Positions 1 through 8,112 of a stretch of DNA of 64,000 nucleotides are shown here, in pieces. The notes under the pieces were generated by a model that saw only the letters and a program-made list of their open reading frames with translations, made no database searches and was not told where the DNA came from. Source of the stretch: Actinomycetes bacterium (lineage in GTDB: Bacteria; Actinomycetota; Actinomycetes; Propionibacteriales; Propionibacteriaceae); assembly GCA_023458095.1 (NCBI GenBank), contig JAEXAS010000014.1, positions 123,000 to 186,999 on the forward strand, read 5' to 3'. Numbering within the stretch: position 1 is the stretch's first letter; every line of letters starts with the position of its first letter. The position numbers and the translations under genes are program-made.

Positions 1-12
1 TCACGTGAAACG
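1..12. promoter_or_regulatory. parS: Partial parS site cut by the window edge
   Basis: The window opens with TCACGTGAAAC, which is positions 5-15 of the parS palindrome TGTTTCACGTGAAACA; the next base is G instead of A. The missing left part lies outside the window. It sits about 20 bases upstream of parA and about one ParB-footprint distance (132 bp) from the complete site inside parA. Confidence 0.75.
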
Positions 13-33
13 CGACGATTTGCAGGAGCACGA

Positions 34-954
34 ATGTCGATAACTCCGCCGCAGGCGGCACGCCGGGTGGCCTATGACGAGCCCGAGGGCACCCGCACCG
101 AATCCGCACTCTCTGAGGCGGCGACTGCTGTTTCACGTGAAACAGGTCTCCCGAAGCCACCAACCACGCGGACCATCGTCATCGCCAACCAAAAGGGCGG
201 GGTCGGCAAAACCACCACTGCAGTGAATCTCGCGACCGCGTTGGCGCTCGGCGGGCTCACGGTGTTGGTGATCGACCTTGATCCCCAGGGCAATGCCTCA
301 ACGGCACTTGGTATCGAGCATGGTGAAGGGGTGGCAGGAACCTACGAGGTGGTTACCCAAGGTGCTGCCATCTCTGAGTTGGTGCAGGCCTCTCCAGAAG
401 CCCCCGGGTTGTGGGTGCTGCCGGCAACGGTAGACCTGGCCGGTGCAGAGGTCGGCTTGGTAAACGTCCCCGCCCGGGAGAGCAAGCTGCTGCACGCGCT
501 TAGCAGCTTCCGAGAGCAGTACCAGCCGGACTACGTCTTCATCGACTGCCCGCCGTCGCTCGGCCTCCTGACGGTGAACGCCTTGGTAGCAGCCCAGGAG
601 ATCATGATCCCCATCCAGTGCGAGTACTACGCGCTGGAAGGCGTCACCCAACTGCTGCGCACCATCAATCTGGTGAAGGGGTCCATGAACGATCAGCTGT
701 ACCTCTCCACGGTGCTGCTGACTATGTTCGATTCGCGCACCCGGCTAGCGTCCCAGGTCTCCGAAGAAGTGCGAAAGCACTTCCCCAAGGAAACCCTTGA
801 GGCCACGATCCCTCGGTCGGTGCGGGTCTCGGAGGCCCCCAGCTATGGCCAGTCCGTTATCAACTACCACGCTGCGTCTGCTGGCGCGCAGGCCTACCTG
901 GCTGCTGCGGTCGAAGTGGCACAGCGAGGAGCCGAAACCAAGGAGATGAAATGA
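34..954 (+). CDS. parA: Chromosome partitioning ATPase ParA (Soj)
   Basis: This is the ParA/Soj ATPase that, with ParB and parS, segregates replicated origins. The 306-residue protein has an N-terminal extension of about 45 residues, then the deviant Walker A KGGVGKT at 54-60, the DLDPQGNAS motif at 81-89, and the Walker B-like FIDCPPS around 169-175. The ATG at 34 has AGGAG five bases upstream. The extension contains a complete parS site in its coding DNA (codons 32-37, AVSRET), so those residues may be constrained by DNA function. The gene overlaps parB by ATGA, indicating translational coupling. Family identity is certain. Confidence 0.97.
   Translation: MSITPPQAARRVAYDEPEGTRTESALSEAATAVSRETGLPKPPTTRTIVIANQKGGVGKTTTAVNLATALALGGLTVLVIDLDPQGNASTALGIEHGEGVAGTYEVVTQGAAISELVQASPEAPGLWVLPATVDLAGAEVGLVNVPARESKLLHALSSFREQYQPDYVFIDCPPSLGLLTVNALVAAQEIMIPIQCEYYALEGVTQLLRTINLVKGSMNDQLYLSTVLLTMFDSRTRLASQVSEEVRKHFPKETLEATIPRSVRVSEAPSYGQSVINYHAASAGAQAYLAAAVEVAQRGAETKEMK
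129..144. promoter_or_regulatory. parS: parS centromere site inside parA
   Basis: TGTTTCACGTGAAACA is a perfect 16-bp match to the conserved bacterial parS consensus and is fully palindromic. It lies within codons 32-37 of parA. ParB, encoded immediately downstream, is expected to load here and spread. With the partial site at the window edge it forms a close pair. Confidence 0.95.
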
Positions 955-1853
955 GCGCGCCGCGCCGAACCGGCCTCGGCAAAGGCCTCGGTGATCTGCT
1001 GCAACGCACAGACCCTGAGCTTTCGGGAACCGAGGATCCGAGTTCCGCACCGCCGCCAGAGGTCGCCGGAGCGCACTTCGCTGAGTTGCCGGTGACGGCC
1101 ATCACGCCGAATCCGAAGCAGCCGCGCAGTGTCTTCGACGAGGAAGCGCTCAACGAACTCGTCGAGTCGATCAAAGAGGTCGGTCTCCTTCAGCCGGTCG
1201 TCGTGCGTCCCCTCGGTGAGGGTCGCTACGAGTTGGTCATGGGCGAACGACGCCTCCGCGCGAGCCAGAAGGCCGGGCTAGCGACCATCCCGGCGATCGT
1301 GCGGCGCACCGAAGAGGCCGACCTGCTTCGAGACGCGCTCCTGGAGAACCTTCACCGAGCACAGCTCAACCCCTTGGAGGAGGCTGCGGCCTACCAGCAG
1401 ATGCTGGCTGACTTCGGCTGCACTCAGGAGGAGCTCTCGGTGCGGATTAAAAGATCGCGCCCGCAGATCTCGAACACGATTCGGCTGCTACAACTTCCCG
1501 CTCCGGTCCAGCGCCGGGTTGCCGCGGGCGTGCTCAGCGCCGGCCATGCCCGGGCGATTCTGATGCTGCCAGACACCGCTGCCATGGAACAGTTGGCGAC
1601 GCGGGTGGTGGCCGAGGGCCTCTCAGTCCGGGCGGTCGAGGAGATCGTGGCGTTGGGTGAGCACGGCACCAAGCGCGCTCCTCGCAGCAAGGAACCGGTG
1701 GAGCCCTCAGCAGTGGCCGAGACGCTGCAGCGAAACCTTGGTGATCGCCTCGATACGCGTGTGGTGATCACGGAGGGCCGCAGCAAGGGCCGCATCGTGA
1801 TCGAGTTCGCCGGTGCCGAGGATCTTGCCCGCATCACAGACTTGCTGACATAG
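951..1853 (+). CDS. parB: Chromosome partitioning protein ParB
   Basis: This is the CTP-dependent DNA clamp that binds parS and stimulates ParA. The 300-residue protein starts with a basic segment RTGLGKGLGDLL (6-17) typical of the ParA-interacting N terminus. The ParB/Srx-like CTPase domain includes GERRLRA at 98-104 and ENLHR around 130. A helix-turn-helix region (EELSVRIKRSRPQISNTIRLL) and a C-terminal dimerisation domain follow. Its ATG overlaps the parA stop as ATGA, so the two genes are co-translated. No strong terminator follows; only a 12-bp palindrome lies downstream. Confidence 0.97.
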   Translation: MSAPRRTGLGKGLGDLLQRTDPELSGTEDPSSAPPPEVAGAHFAELPVTAITPNPKQPRSVFDEEALNELVESIKEVGLLQPVVVRPLGEGRYELVMGERRLRASQKAGLATIPAIVRRTEEADLLRDALLENLHRAQLNPLEEAAAYQQMLADFGCTQEELSVRIKRSRPQISNTIRLLQLPAPVQRRVAAGVLSAGHARAILMLPDTAAMEQLATRVVAEGLSVRAVEEIVALGEHGTKRAPRSKEPVEPSAVAETLQRNLGDRLDTRVVITEGRSKGRIVIEFAGAEDLARITDLLT

Positions 1854-1864
1854 CGCTAACTCGC

Positions 1865-1876
1865 TTTGTCGACAAA
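1865..1876. other. 12-bp palindrome downstream of parB
   Basis: TTTGTCGACAAA is a perfect palindrome eleven bases after the parB stop, followed by an A/T-rich stretch. It has no loop and so is not a standard terminator. It could be a protein site or chance. The remaining gap up to 1993 holds nothing else I can support. Confidence 0.3.
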
Positions 1877-1993
1877 CAGATTATTGGGGTGTCGAAGGTG
1901 GGCATCCACCGGTAGCGAAAGCACAGTCCGCAAGCCTGCCGCGCATCGCCAACGCGAGGCATGTATGAAGGTCACGGGCTCCTCGACGGCAGC

Positions 1994-2506
1994 TCAGTCC
2001 GGGGACGTTCCTGGGTCACCCACATCGCGTTCCAGGTGATCCACATGGAAGGGCAACCCGGGATACTGCTGCCACACCGTGGTGGGCCGGAAGCCGAGGC
2101 GCTGGTACCACGCCGAGAGCCGCTGGTTTTCGGCAACGATTCCGATGCGAAGGACTCCGTAACCAGCCGCACGCGCCCGGCGGGTCGCTTCGGCGACGAG
2201 GGCTGCGCCGTGACCGGCGCCACCGGCGGACGGCCGCACAGCAAGGTGGCGCAACTCCCATACCCCGGGCCGGTGGCGGGACGGACCAGCAAAGGCGCAG
2301 CCCAGAACGCCTCCAGCCGGCTCCACGACGCCAAACAGGCCGAAACCCTTGGCAACCACCGCCGAAAGGTCTTCCAGGCTCCAGAAGGCGGGATTATCCG
2401 GGGTGTTCGCTGCGGTGATGCCGAACTGGGCGATCACCGAGCCAAAGGCGAGGTGCTCGACCTCCAGGCAGTCCGGGTACTGGTCGGGCCCGAGGTCGAC
2501 GACCAC
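1994..2506 (-). CDS. GNAT family N-acetyltransferase
   Basis: This 170-residue protein has the Gcn5-related acetyltransferase fold. The acetyl-CoA loop region reads RHLAVRPSAGGAGHGAALVAEATRRAR, followed by LRIGIVAENQRLSAWYQRLGF, the usual C-terminal beta-strand/helix motif with the conserved Tyr. The substrate is not predictable. The chosen start is GTG at 2506, two bases after the TGA of ddl, which suggests coupled translation; the open frame extends further upstream inside ddl. It is the last gene of an aminotransferase-ddl-GNAT operon and may modify an amino acid or cell-wall precursor (inference). Confidence 0.8.
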   Translation of the reverse strand: MVVDLGPDQYPDCLEVEHLAFGSVIAQFGITAANTPDNPAFWSLEDLSAVVAKGFGLFGVVEPAGGVLGCAFAGPSRHRPGVWELRHLAVRPSAGGAGHGAALVAEATRRARAAGYGVLRIGIVAENQRLSAWYQRLGFRPTTVWQQYPGLPFHVDHLERDVGDPGTSPD

Positions 2507-2508
2507 GC

Positions 2509-3474
2509 TCAGCTGAGGTGTTCCTTCCACACATTGTCGACCAACTGCGCGCACAACAGGCCGAAGTCCCAACCGAAGGCTTCGACCGCCTGCGGGAAGG
2601 GCGAGGTCTCGGTCATGCCCGGGGCCGAATTGGCCTCCAGGAACACCGGGGTGCCGTCCGGACGCACGATGATGTCGGCCCGAGAGAGGCTGTGCAGCCC
2701 CAAAGCCTGATGGACGCCCAGAGCGACCTCGGCGCAGGACGAGGCCACGGAAGCCGGGACTTCAGCGGGAATGATGAAGCGGGTCTCACCGGCGGTGTAT
2801 CGAGCGGTGTAGTCGTAGAACCCGGAATTGGGGCGGATCTCCACGGCGGGCAGCGCCACCGGAACGCCGTCGAGCTCGACGACGCCCACCGCGACCTCGG
2901 TGCCTTGGATGAACTCCTCCACGATGGCCACATCGCCGTAGGAATAGGCCGAAACCATGGCAGCAGGAAGCTCAGCGGCCGACTCCACCCGGCTACAGCC
3001 CAGCGCCGACCCGCTCCGAGCGGGCTTGACCATCAAGGGGAAGCCGAAACGATCACCCAAAGCAGCCACCAAGGTCGCGGCGCCCAGTTCACGGAACATG
3101 TCGTGGGGCAAAGCAACCGCGCCCGGGGTCAGAATCCCCGCCTGAGCGACCAAAGGGCTGGCGATCGCCTTGTTGAAGGTTCGCCGAGCGGCCTGTGCCG
3201 AGGAGCCGACATAGGGCACGTCCAGCAGGCTCAGCACCTGTTGCAGGCCGCCATCCTCGCCAACACCGCCATGGAACAGCGGAAAGGCGACGGGGTTGTT
3301 CAAACCGCGCAGGAGGTCGATCAGATCGGCGCTGAGATCGGCCTCAATCACCTCGCGCCCCTGATCACGAAGCGCCTGGGAAACCCGTCGACCCGACCGG
3401 AGCGACACGTCACGCTCGTGGGACAGGCCGCCGGAGAGGACGACGATGGGGCCGTGTTCTGGAATCTGACTCAT
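2509..3474 (-). CDS. ddl: D-alanine--D-alanine ligase family protein
   Basis: This ATP-grasp ligase is expected to join two D-alanines for peptidoglycan precursor synthesis in the cytosol. The 321-residue protein has the N-terminal LSGGLSHERDVSLRSGR, the HGGVGEDGGLQ loop, the ATP-grasp MVKPARSGSALG, and the C-terminal Mg-binding FLEANSAPGMTETS with the SRADIIV strand. The start is the ATG at 3474, nine bases after the TAG of the upstream aminotransferase; a longer open frame upstream is antisense-like and not used. The protein is slightly shorter than Escherichia coli DdlB-type enzymes plus extensions, and the origin-proximal setting is unusual for the main ddl. It could be a second Ddl or a related dipeptide ligase. 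Confidence 0.85.
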   Translation of the reverse strand: MSQIPEHGPIVVLSGGLSHERDVSLRSGRRVSQALRDQGREVIEADLSADLIDLLRGLNNPVAFPLFHGGVGEDGGLQQVLSLLDVPYVGSSAQAARRTFNKAIASPLVAQAGILTPGAVALPHDMFRELGAATLVAALGDRFGFPLMVKPARSGSALGCSRVESAAELPAAMVSAYSYGDVAIVEEFIQGTEVAVGVVELDGVPVALPAVEIRPNSGFYDYTARYTAGETRFIIPAEVPASVASSCAEVALGVHQALGLHSLSRADIIVRPDGTPVFLEANSAPGMTETSPFPQAVEAFGWDFGLLCAQLVDNVWKEHLS

Positions 3475-3482
3475 GTGGGTTC

Positions 3483-4817
3483 CTAACTGATGTCCGGGGC
3501 CGGACCGGTTTGCAGGTCGATGTGCCGAGGCTCGCCGGCTGCGATTCCGAAGGTGCGGTTCATTTCCAATTCGGCGGCGATGACTTCGCCCAGGCGCTTG
3601 GTGCCTTCCAGGATTCTGTCCGGAGGCGGGAAACAGTACGACAAGCGCATATTGCGGCTGCCCAAACCGTCGGAGTAGAAGGCAGTGCCCGGGGTGTAGG
3701 CCACGCGGGCGGACACCGCCCGCGGCAACATGGCGTGGGAATCGATCCCCTCCGGCAGCGTGACCCACACGAAGAAGCCACCGTTGGGGGTGGTCCAGGT
3801 CGAACCCGGTGGCATGTGCTCAGCCAAGCCGGCCAACATCGCATCGCGACGTTCGGCGTACATGGAACGGAAGGCGTCGATCTGGCCCTTCCAGTCAAAC
3901 TCGGCCAGGTAGGTCGAGATGGCGAACTGGCTGAATACCGGCGGCGCCAAGGTTGCGGCCTCCTGGGTGAGCACCAGCTTTTCGCGCACCGCGTGTGGCG
4001 CCAGCGCCCACCCGATGCGGAAGCCCGGGGCGAAGGTCTTGGAGAACGAGCCGAGGTAGATCACGTTGTCGGCGTCCATCGAGCGCAGCGCGGGCATCGG
4101 CTCACCCTCGATGGTCAACAGGCCGTAGGGGTTGTCCTCAATGATCAGCAGGCCGTGTTTCTGGGCGACCTCCAGAATCCGTGCACGGCGGGCGACAGGT
4201 TGGGTGACGCCAGTGGGGTTTTGGAAGTTCGGAATCGTGTAGAGGAACTTCACCCGCTGGCCGGCAGCACGCAAGGAGACCAGCGCCTGCTCCAAGGCTT
4301 CGGGAATGATGCCCTCATCGTCCATAGCGACGTGGACGACCTTCGCCTGATAGGCGTGGAAGGTGCCCAGTGCGCCCACATAGCTGGGACCCTCGGTCAG
4401 GATCACATCACCGGGATCGATGAATACCCGGGTGACGAGGTCCAGCGCCTGTTGTGACCCACAGGTGACGACGATGTCGTCGGCATGGGCGTGGATGGCC
4501 TCCAAGGCCATGACCTCGGTGATCTGCTCGCGCATGAACGGCTCGCCCTGGCCGGAGCCGTACTGCATCGCTTGGACGCCTCGCTCCTGAACCAGGCGAC
4601 TCATCGCCTGCCCGAGGGCTTCTCGTGGCAGGTCGGTGATGTTCGGCATACCGCCTGCCAACGAGACCACCTCAGGCCGGTTTGCTACGGAGAACAAAGC
4701 TCGAACTGCGGATACCTGCAGTCCATGGGTTCGTTCGGCGTAGGCATCGACATATTGGTCCAACCGCGTATCGCGGCGGCTCGGTTCCGGCAGACTCACC
4801 GGTCCAGATTTCCACAC
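3483..4817 (-). CDS. PLP-dependent aminotransferase, class I/II (2-aminoadipate/MocR-like fold)
   Basis: This is a fold-type I aminotransferase of 444 residues. The PLP lysine is K260 in SFSKTFAPGFRIGW. The cofactor pocket includes TCGSQQALDL (118-127), IPNFQNPTGV (195-204) and EDNPYG (227-232), and the substrate carboxylate arginine is in the C-terminal NMRLSYCF. The overall pattern (YGSGQGEPFMREQI) matches the LysN/2-aminoadipate transaminase group rather than AspC. The start is GTG at 4817 or, alternatively, GTG at 4799; neither has a strong ribosome site. It is the first gene of an operon with ddl and a GNAT protein. The amino acid substrate cannot be assigned. Confidence 0.85.
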   Translation of the reverse strand: MWKSGPVSLPEPSRRDTRLDQYVDAYAERTHGLQVSAVRALFSVANRPEVVSLAGGMPNITDLPREALGQAMSRLVQERGVQAMQYGSGQGEPFMREQITEVMALEAIHAHADDIVVTCGSQQALDLVTRVFIDPGDVILTEGPSYVGALGTFHAYQAKVVHVAMDDEGIIPEALEQALVSLRAAGQRVKFLYTIPNFQNPTGVTQPVARRARILEVAQKHGLLIIEDNPYGLLTIEGEPMPALRSMDADNVIYLGSFSKTFAPGFRIGWALAPHAVREKLVLTQEAATLAPPVFSQFAISTYLAEFDWKGQIDAFRSMYAERRDAMLAGLAEHMPPGSTWTTPNGGFFVWVTLPEGIDSHAMLPRAVSARVAYTPGTAFYSDGLGSRNMRLSYCFPPPDRILEGTKRLGEVIAAELEMNRTFGIAAGEPRHIDLQTGPAPDIS

Positions 4818-4876
4818 CTGCGGCCTAGGATGAAGTCGGCAGGCCTTGAACGGACTAAGAAAACCTGAGGAAGTCG

Positions 4877-5404
4877 ATGGCGAAAGTGGCTGAGCTGACC
4901 GCGGCAGAGCTTGTGGAGCTGTCGTGTCCGTATTGTGGCCGCCACCTTCCTGCGGGCACGGATTGGCTGGATCGGGCCCAATCCCAGTGGGGTCGCTGCG
5001 GTGTGAGGGCCGTTCGGGGCGACCACATCGAGGCTGTGCTGGCGATGACGCCGGGCCGAAAGAGTGGTGAAGCCTTGGTGAAGATGCTCTGGGTGGGTCC
5101 TGAGGCGGCCGGTCGAGGTTTGGGGCGTCAGCTTGTGCAGGCTGCCGCGGCCGAGGCCCTGCGCTTAGGCCTGTCGACGGTGGTTGCGGTCGGTGGACAC
5201 GGAAGTCTCACCTGCGCGACTCCGCCGGAGGGTTTTCTGCGAGGCTGTGGCTTTCGTCAGACGGCGGGGGACTCGCTGTGGCGCCTCGATCTGAATCAGA
5301 CGGTCCTGGAACGCGCCGGCTGGGGGCGCCTTGCTCGGATGCTGGGAACCCTTGGCCACGCCGGCCCGCAGCCAGCTGGCGGTACGGCGTCGCGGCGCAG
5401 CTAG
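4877..5404 (+). CDS. GNAT-like acetyltransferase with N-terminal CxxC
   Basis: This 175-residue protein has a clear acetyl-CoA loop, VGPEAAGRGLGRQLVQAAAAEALRLG, followed by a degenerate C-terminal GNAT half ending with GFLRGCGFRQTAGDSLWRLDL. The N terminus is unusual: CPYCG near residue 18 with another Cys-Gly pair near 40 (RCG) suggests a small metal-binding or redox element. GAGGAAG precedes the ATG at 4877. The C-terminal 25 residues are low-complexity and Gly/Arg rich. Function is unknown beyond probable acyl transfer. Confidence 0.65.
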   Translation: MAKVAELTAAELVELSCPYCGRHLPAGTDWLDRAQSQWGRCGVRAVRGDHIEAVLAMTPGRKSGEALVKMLWVGPEAAGRGLGRQLVQAAAAEALRLGLSTVVAVGGHGSLTCATPPEGFLRGCGFRQTAGDSLWRLDLNQTVLERAGWGRLARMLGTLGHAGPQPAGGTASRRS

Positions 5405-5556
5405 CGGGGGCCTCCGGGTTCACTGGCCCGCTATCGCGGCCAACGGGGTCCTGGCGGCGCTGCCGGATCGCGCCGCATCTTCAGGCGCCGAATCAGCTCT
5501 CTCAGAAAAAGTAAGGCGATCCTTCTTGTCAACGCCTCGACAGAACCGAGAAATGT

Positions 5557-5619
5557 TAGCCTGCAAAAGGTGGGCTGTTCGGCACGTCGCCCACCTGAGG
5601 ACCGGGGCAATGGTGCCCC
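5557..5619 (+). promoter_or_regulatory. Predicted promoter and two-hairpin leader of the secreted Ig-like gene
   Basis: TAGCCT at 5557-5562 is a candidate -10. Immediately after it comes an 8-bp stem (AGGTGGGC at 5568-5575 with GCCCACCT at 5589-5596, 13-base loop), then a 6-bp stem (GGGGCA 5604-5609 with TGCCCC 5614-5619, 4-base loop). The start codon is 45 bases further on. The structured 5' leader may be regulatory, but I recognise no known riboswitch class. The rest of the 5405-5664 gap shows no gene. Confidence 0.4.
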
Positions 5620-5664
5620 TCTTGCTGGCTGGCTCAGTGGTCCGGACAGAAGTGGAGGATGTTG

Positions 5665-6747
5665 GTGAAATCGATCATGACAAGAGGGGCCGTCAAGCGC
5701 CTTGTCGCAGCAGTAGCGTCCGTAGGACTGATCGTGGGTGTTCAGATGACCGCCGTAGCTCCGGCGCAGGCGGCCGGGCCAGGCGTCAGCCCGGCGACCG
5801 CCACGGAGCTCACGCCGGGGACGCCCCTCGTCGAGGGCTTGGCCAAAGTAGGCACGGTTCTGTTCGCCTTTGCAGGTTCGTGGTCACCGACACCGGATTC
5901 CTATACCCATCAGTGGCTGCGGGACGGCAGCGCCATCAGCGGGGCTACGGCGTCGACCTACTTCCTGGTGAGCGCCGATCTCGGGCACAAGATCTCGGTG
6001 AGAGTGACTGGCCACAAGACCGGCTACTCCGACGCCAGCGCAACCACGGCGCAAACCGACGCCGTGGTCAAGGGTTCAGAAGCTGCCTTGACCAAAGCCG
6101 CTGCCACCGCACGGGTCATTCGGACGGGCACCTGTGTGACAATCCCGGTGCGGGCGGATTATCTGCTGCCATCCGATCTGGCTGAATCGGTGTCGAAGGT
6201 TTCACTGAGTGGCACGGTGAAGAACGCCAAAGGAAAGAAGATCGGCGTTGTGAGTCTGACCAGCACCGCCACCGCGCTGAGTGGGACCGCTCGAGGATCG
6301 TTCCGGTGGTGCACAAAGAATGGTTTGGGCAAGGTCAGCTTCGTCGGGATCACCGGCACCTGGAACGGTGTGGCGTTCGTCCCGGCCAGACTCAACATTC
6401 CAGCATGGGGAGAGTTTGCCGCACCGCGTAGTGCGGTGGCCTCGGTTCGAGCAGGAGTCGGATTCGCGAGCAAGACGATCACTCATGAGGGAACCAGGCG
6501 AACCTTCACCTCGACTCTGAAGGCCTACCAGCCCGCGACCCAGAAGTGGGTTGGCATTGGTGCTGGACGTAAGGTCACCGTCGAGAAGAGGGTGGGCAGC
6601 CGCTGGGTGAAGGTGGTCACGGTGAAGACCACGACCGGCGGTGAGATCTCCGCACACTGGAGGGCGGCCAAGAATGCTACCTATCGGCTGAACTGGGCTG
6701 GCTCGAGCACCACGAAGAGTCATCACAGCGCAGGTGTGCGCGGCTGA
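5665..6747 (+). CDS. Secreted Ig-like fold protein
   Basis: This exported protein has a Sec signal peptide: basic TRGAVKRL, a hydrophobic stretch, and an APAQAA cleavage region near residue 38. An Ig-like module follows (about 45-125) with the hallmark YTHQWLRDGSAISGAT ... DLGHKISVRVTGHKTGYSDA, typical of repeated domains in actinobacterial secreted proteins. The C-terminal half is Thr/Lys/Val-rich beta structure. GGAGG at 5654-5658 abuts the ATG at 5659 but lies six bases from GTG 5665, so GTG 5665 is preferred (360 residues). It is followed by a strong hairpin shared with trxA. The binding partner is unknown. Confidence 0.75.
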   Translation: MKSIMTRGAVKRLVAAVASVGLIVGVQMTAVAPAQAAGPGVSPATATELTPGTPLVEGLAKVGTVLFAFAGSWSPTPDSYTHQWLRDGSAISGATASTYFLVSADLGHKISVRVTGHKTGYSDASATTAQTDAVVKGSEAALTKAAATARVIRTGTCVTIPVRADYLLPSDLAESVSKVSLSGTVKNAKGKKIGVVSLTSTATALSGTARGSFRWCTKNGLGKVSFVGITGTWNGVAFVPARLNIPAWGEFAAPRSAVASVRAGVGFASKTITHEGTRRTFTSTLKAYQPATQKWVGIGAGRKVTVEKRVGSRWVKVVTVKTTTGGEISAHWRAAKNATYRLNWAGSSTTKSHHSAGVRG

Positions 6748-6753
6748 CGCTTT

Positions 6754-6802
6754 CAACCACGAAGGGCTCCGGAAATGTTCGTTCCGGAGCCCTTCGTGGT
6801 TG
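6754..6802. terminator. Bidirectional terminator-type hairpin between the secreted gene and trxA
   Basis: A perfect 21-bp inverted repeat (6754-6774 and 6782-6802) with a 7-base loop lies between two convergent genes. The arms contain CGAAGGGCTCCGG and its complement. The U-tract is weak on both sides, but the length and position fit transcription termination from both directions. Confidence 0.8.
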
Positions 6803-6808
6803 ATCAGC

Positions 6809-7129
6809 TCAGAGGAACTCTTCGAGCGCCTTGAGGAAGGCCGACTTCGGCTTTGCGCCGACGAACTGCTTGGCGACCTGCCCGCCGACGAAGACCTGCA
6901 CCGTGGGAAGGCTCATCACGCCTTGTGCGACGGGGATCTGGGTGTTGACGTTGGTGTCCATCTTGACGAAGGTCACCTGATCGCCGAGTTCACCGGCGAG
7001 TTCGTCCAGGATCGGCGAGAGTTGGCGGCAGGGTGCGCACCAGTCGGCCCAGTAGTCCACGACCACGGGTTTGGACGAGGACAGGACAACGTCGGCGAAA
7101 GTGGCGTCGGTGACGTCGGTGACAGCCAT
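6809..7129 (-). CDS. trxA: Thioredoxin
   Basis: This is a 106-residue classical thioredoxin that reduces protein disulfides in the cytosol with electrons from TrxB. The active site WCAPC places the redox cysteines at 31 and 34, with Ala instead of the usual Gly between them. The cis-proline segment is SLPTVQVF. GAAGGA lies seven bases before the ATG. It is 23 bases downstream of trxB and transcribed with it; the large hairpin at 6754-6802 follows. Confidence 0.96.
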   Translation of the reverse strand: MAVTDVTDATFADVVLSSSKPVVVDYWADWCAPCRQLSPILDELAGELGDQVTFVKMDTNVNTQIPVAQGVMSLPTVQVFVGGQVAKQFVGAKPKSAFLKALEEFL

Positions 7130-7152
7130 GGGTGATTCCTTCAGCAGTGGGT

Positions 7153-8112
7153 TCAGACAGCAGCCAGCGTAGAGGAATCATCCGACAACGCGGCGAGGAA
7201 ACGCTCCGCATCCAAGGCGGCCGCGCATCCGGTGCCAGCAGCAGTGATCGCCTGCCGGTAGGTGTGGTCGACCAGGTCACCACAGGCGAAGACGCCGGAC
7301 AGATTGGTGCGGGTGCTGGGTGCATCGACGACCACGTAGCCGGCATCATCCAGATCGACCTGGCCCTTGAACAACTCCGAGCGGGGATCGTGGCCGATGG
7401 CTACGAAGAGACCCTGAATCGGTAGTTCCCGGGATTCGCCGGTGACGGTGTCCTGCAGGATCGCCCCGGTGATGGCCGACTCGCCGGTCAAGCCGGTGAT
7501 GACCGAGTTCCACGCGACGGTGATCTTGGGATCGGCCAGAGCACGATCCACCATGATCTTGGAGCCGCGAAGTTCGTCGCGTCGGTGGATCAAGGTGACC
7601 GACTTCGCGAAACGGGTCAGGAAGGTGGCCTCCTCGAGGGCGGAATCGCCGCCGCCGACAACGGCGATGTCCTTGTCCCGGAAGAAGAAGCCGTCACAGG
7701 TTGCACACCAGGAGACGCCGCGACCAGACAGGCGATCCTCGTCGGCCAGTCCTAGCCGGCGGTAACCCGAGCCGGTGGCCAAGATGACAGCTTTGGCCTG
7801 GTAGGTGTTGCCCGCGGAGTCGGTGACGGTCTTGATATCGCCGGTGAGTTCGACGGCGGTGACGTCGTCGGTGATGATCTCGGCGCCGAAGCGTTCGGCC
7901 TGGCCGCGCATGTTCATCATCAGTTCCGGGCCCATGACTCCGTCGGTGAAGCCAGGGAAGTTCTCGACCTCGGTGGTGTTCATCAGCGCACCTCCTGCGG
8001 AGATCGCGCCCTCGAACATGAGGGGCTTCAGTCCGGCGCGCGCGGTATAGATGGCCGCGGTGAAGCCGGACGGGCCAGAGCCGATGATGATGACGTCACG
8101 GGGGTCGGTCAT
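7153..8112 (-). CDS. trxB: Thioredoxin reductase (NADPH)
   Basis: This FAD enzyme transfers electrons from NADPH to thioredoxin. The 319-residue protein has the FAD-binding GSGPSGFTAA near 11-20, the redox pair CATC (136-139), the NADPH-binding VVGGGDSALEEA, and the C-terminal GVFACGDLVDHTYRQAITAAGTG. The ATG at 8112 has AGAGGA upstream; the open frame continues upstream only through repeat DNA. It is the first gene of trxB-trxA. The trxB-trxA arrangement near parAB is conserved in actinobacteria, but the sigM gene often found upstream is absent here. Confidence 0.96.
   Translation of the reverse strand: MTDPRDVIIIGSGPSGFTAAIYTARAGLKPLMFEGAISAGGALMNTTEVENFPGFTDGVMGPELMMNMRGQAERFGAEIITDDVTAVELTGDIKTVTDSAGNTYQAKAVILATGSGYRRLGLADEDRLSGRGVSWCATCDGFFFRDKDIAVVGGGDSALEEATFLTRFAKSVTLIHRRDELRGSKIMVDRALADPKITVAWNSVITGLTGESAITGAILQDTVTGESRELPIQGLFVAIGHDPRSELFKGQVDLDDAGYVVVDAPSTRTNLSGVFACGDLVDHTYRQAITAAGTGCAAALDAERFLAALSDDSSTLAAV

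Noticed and set aside
1961..2710. Plus-strand open frame of 249 codons
   Set aside because: Antisense to the GNAT and ddl genes, with no family features; high-GC shadow frame.
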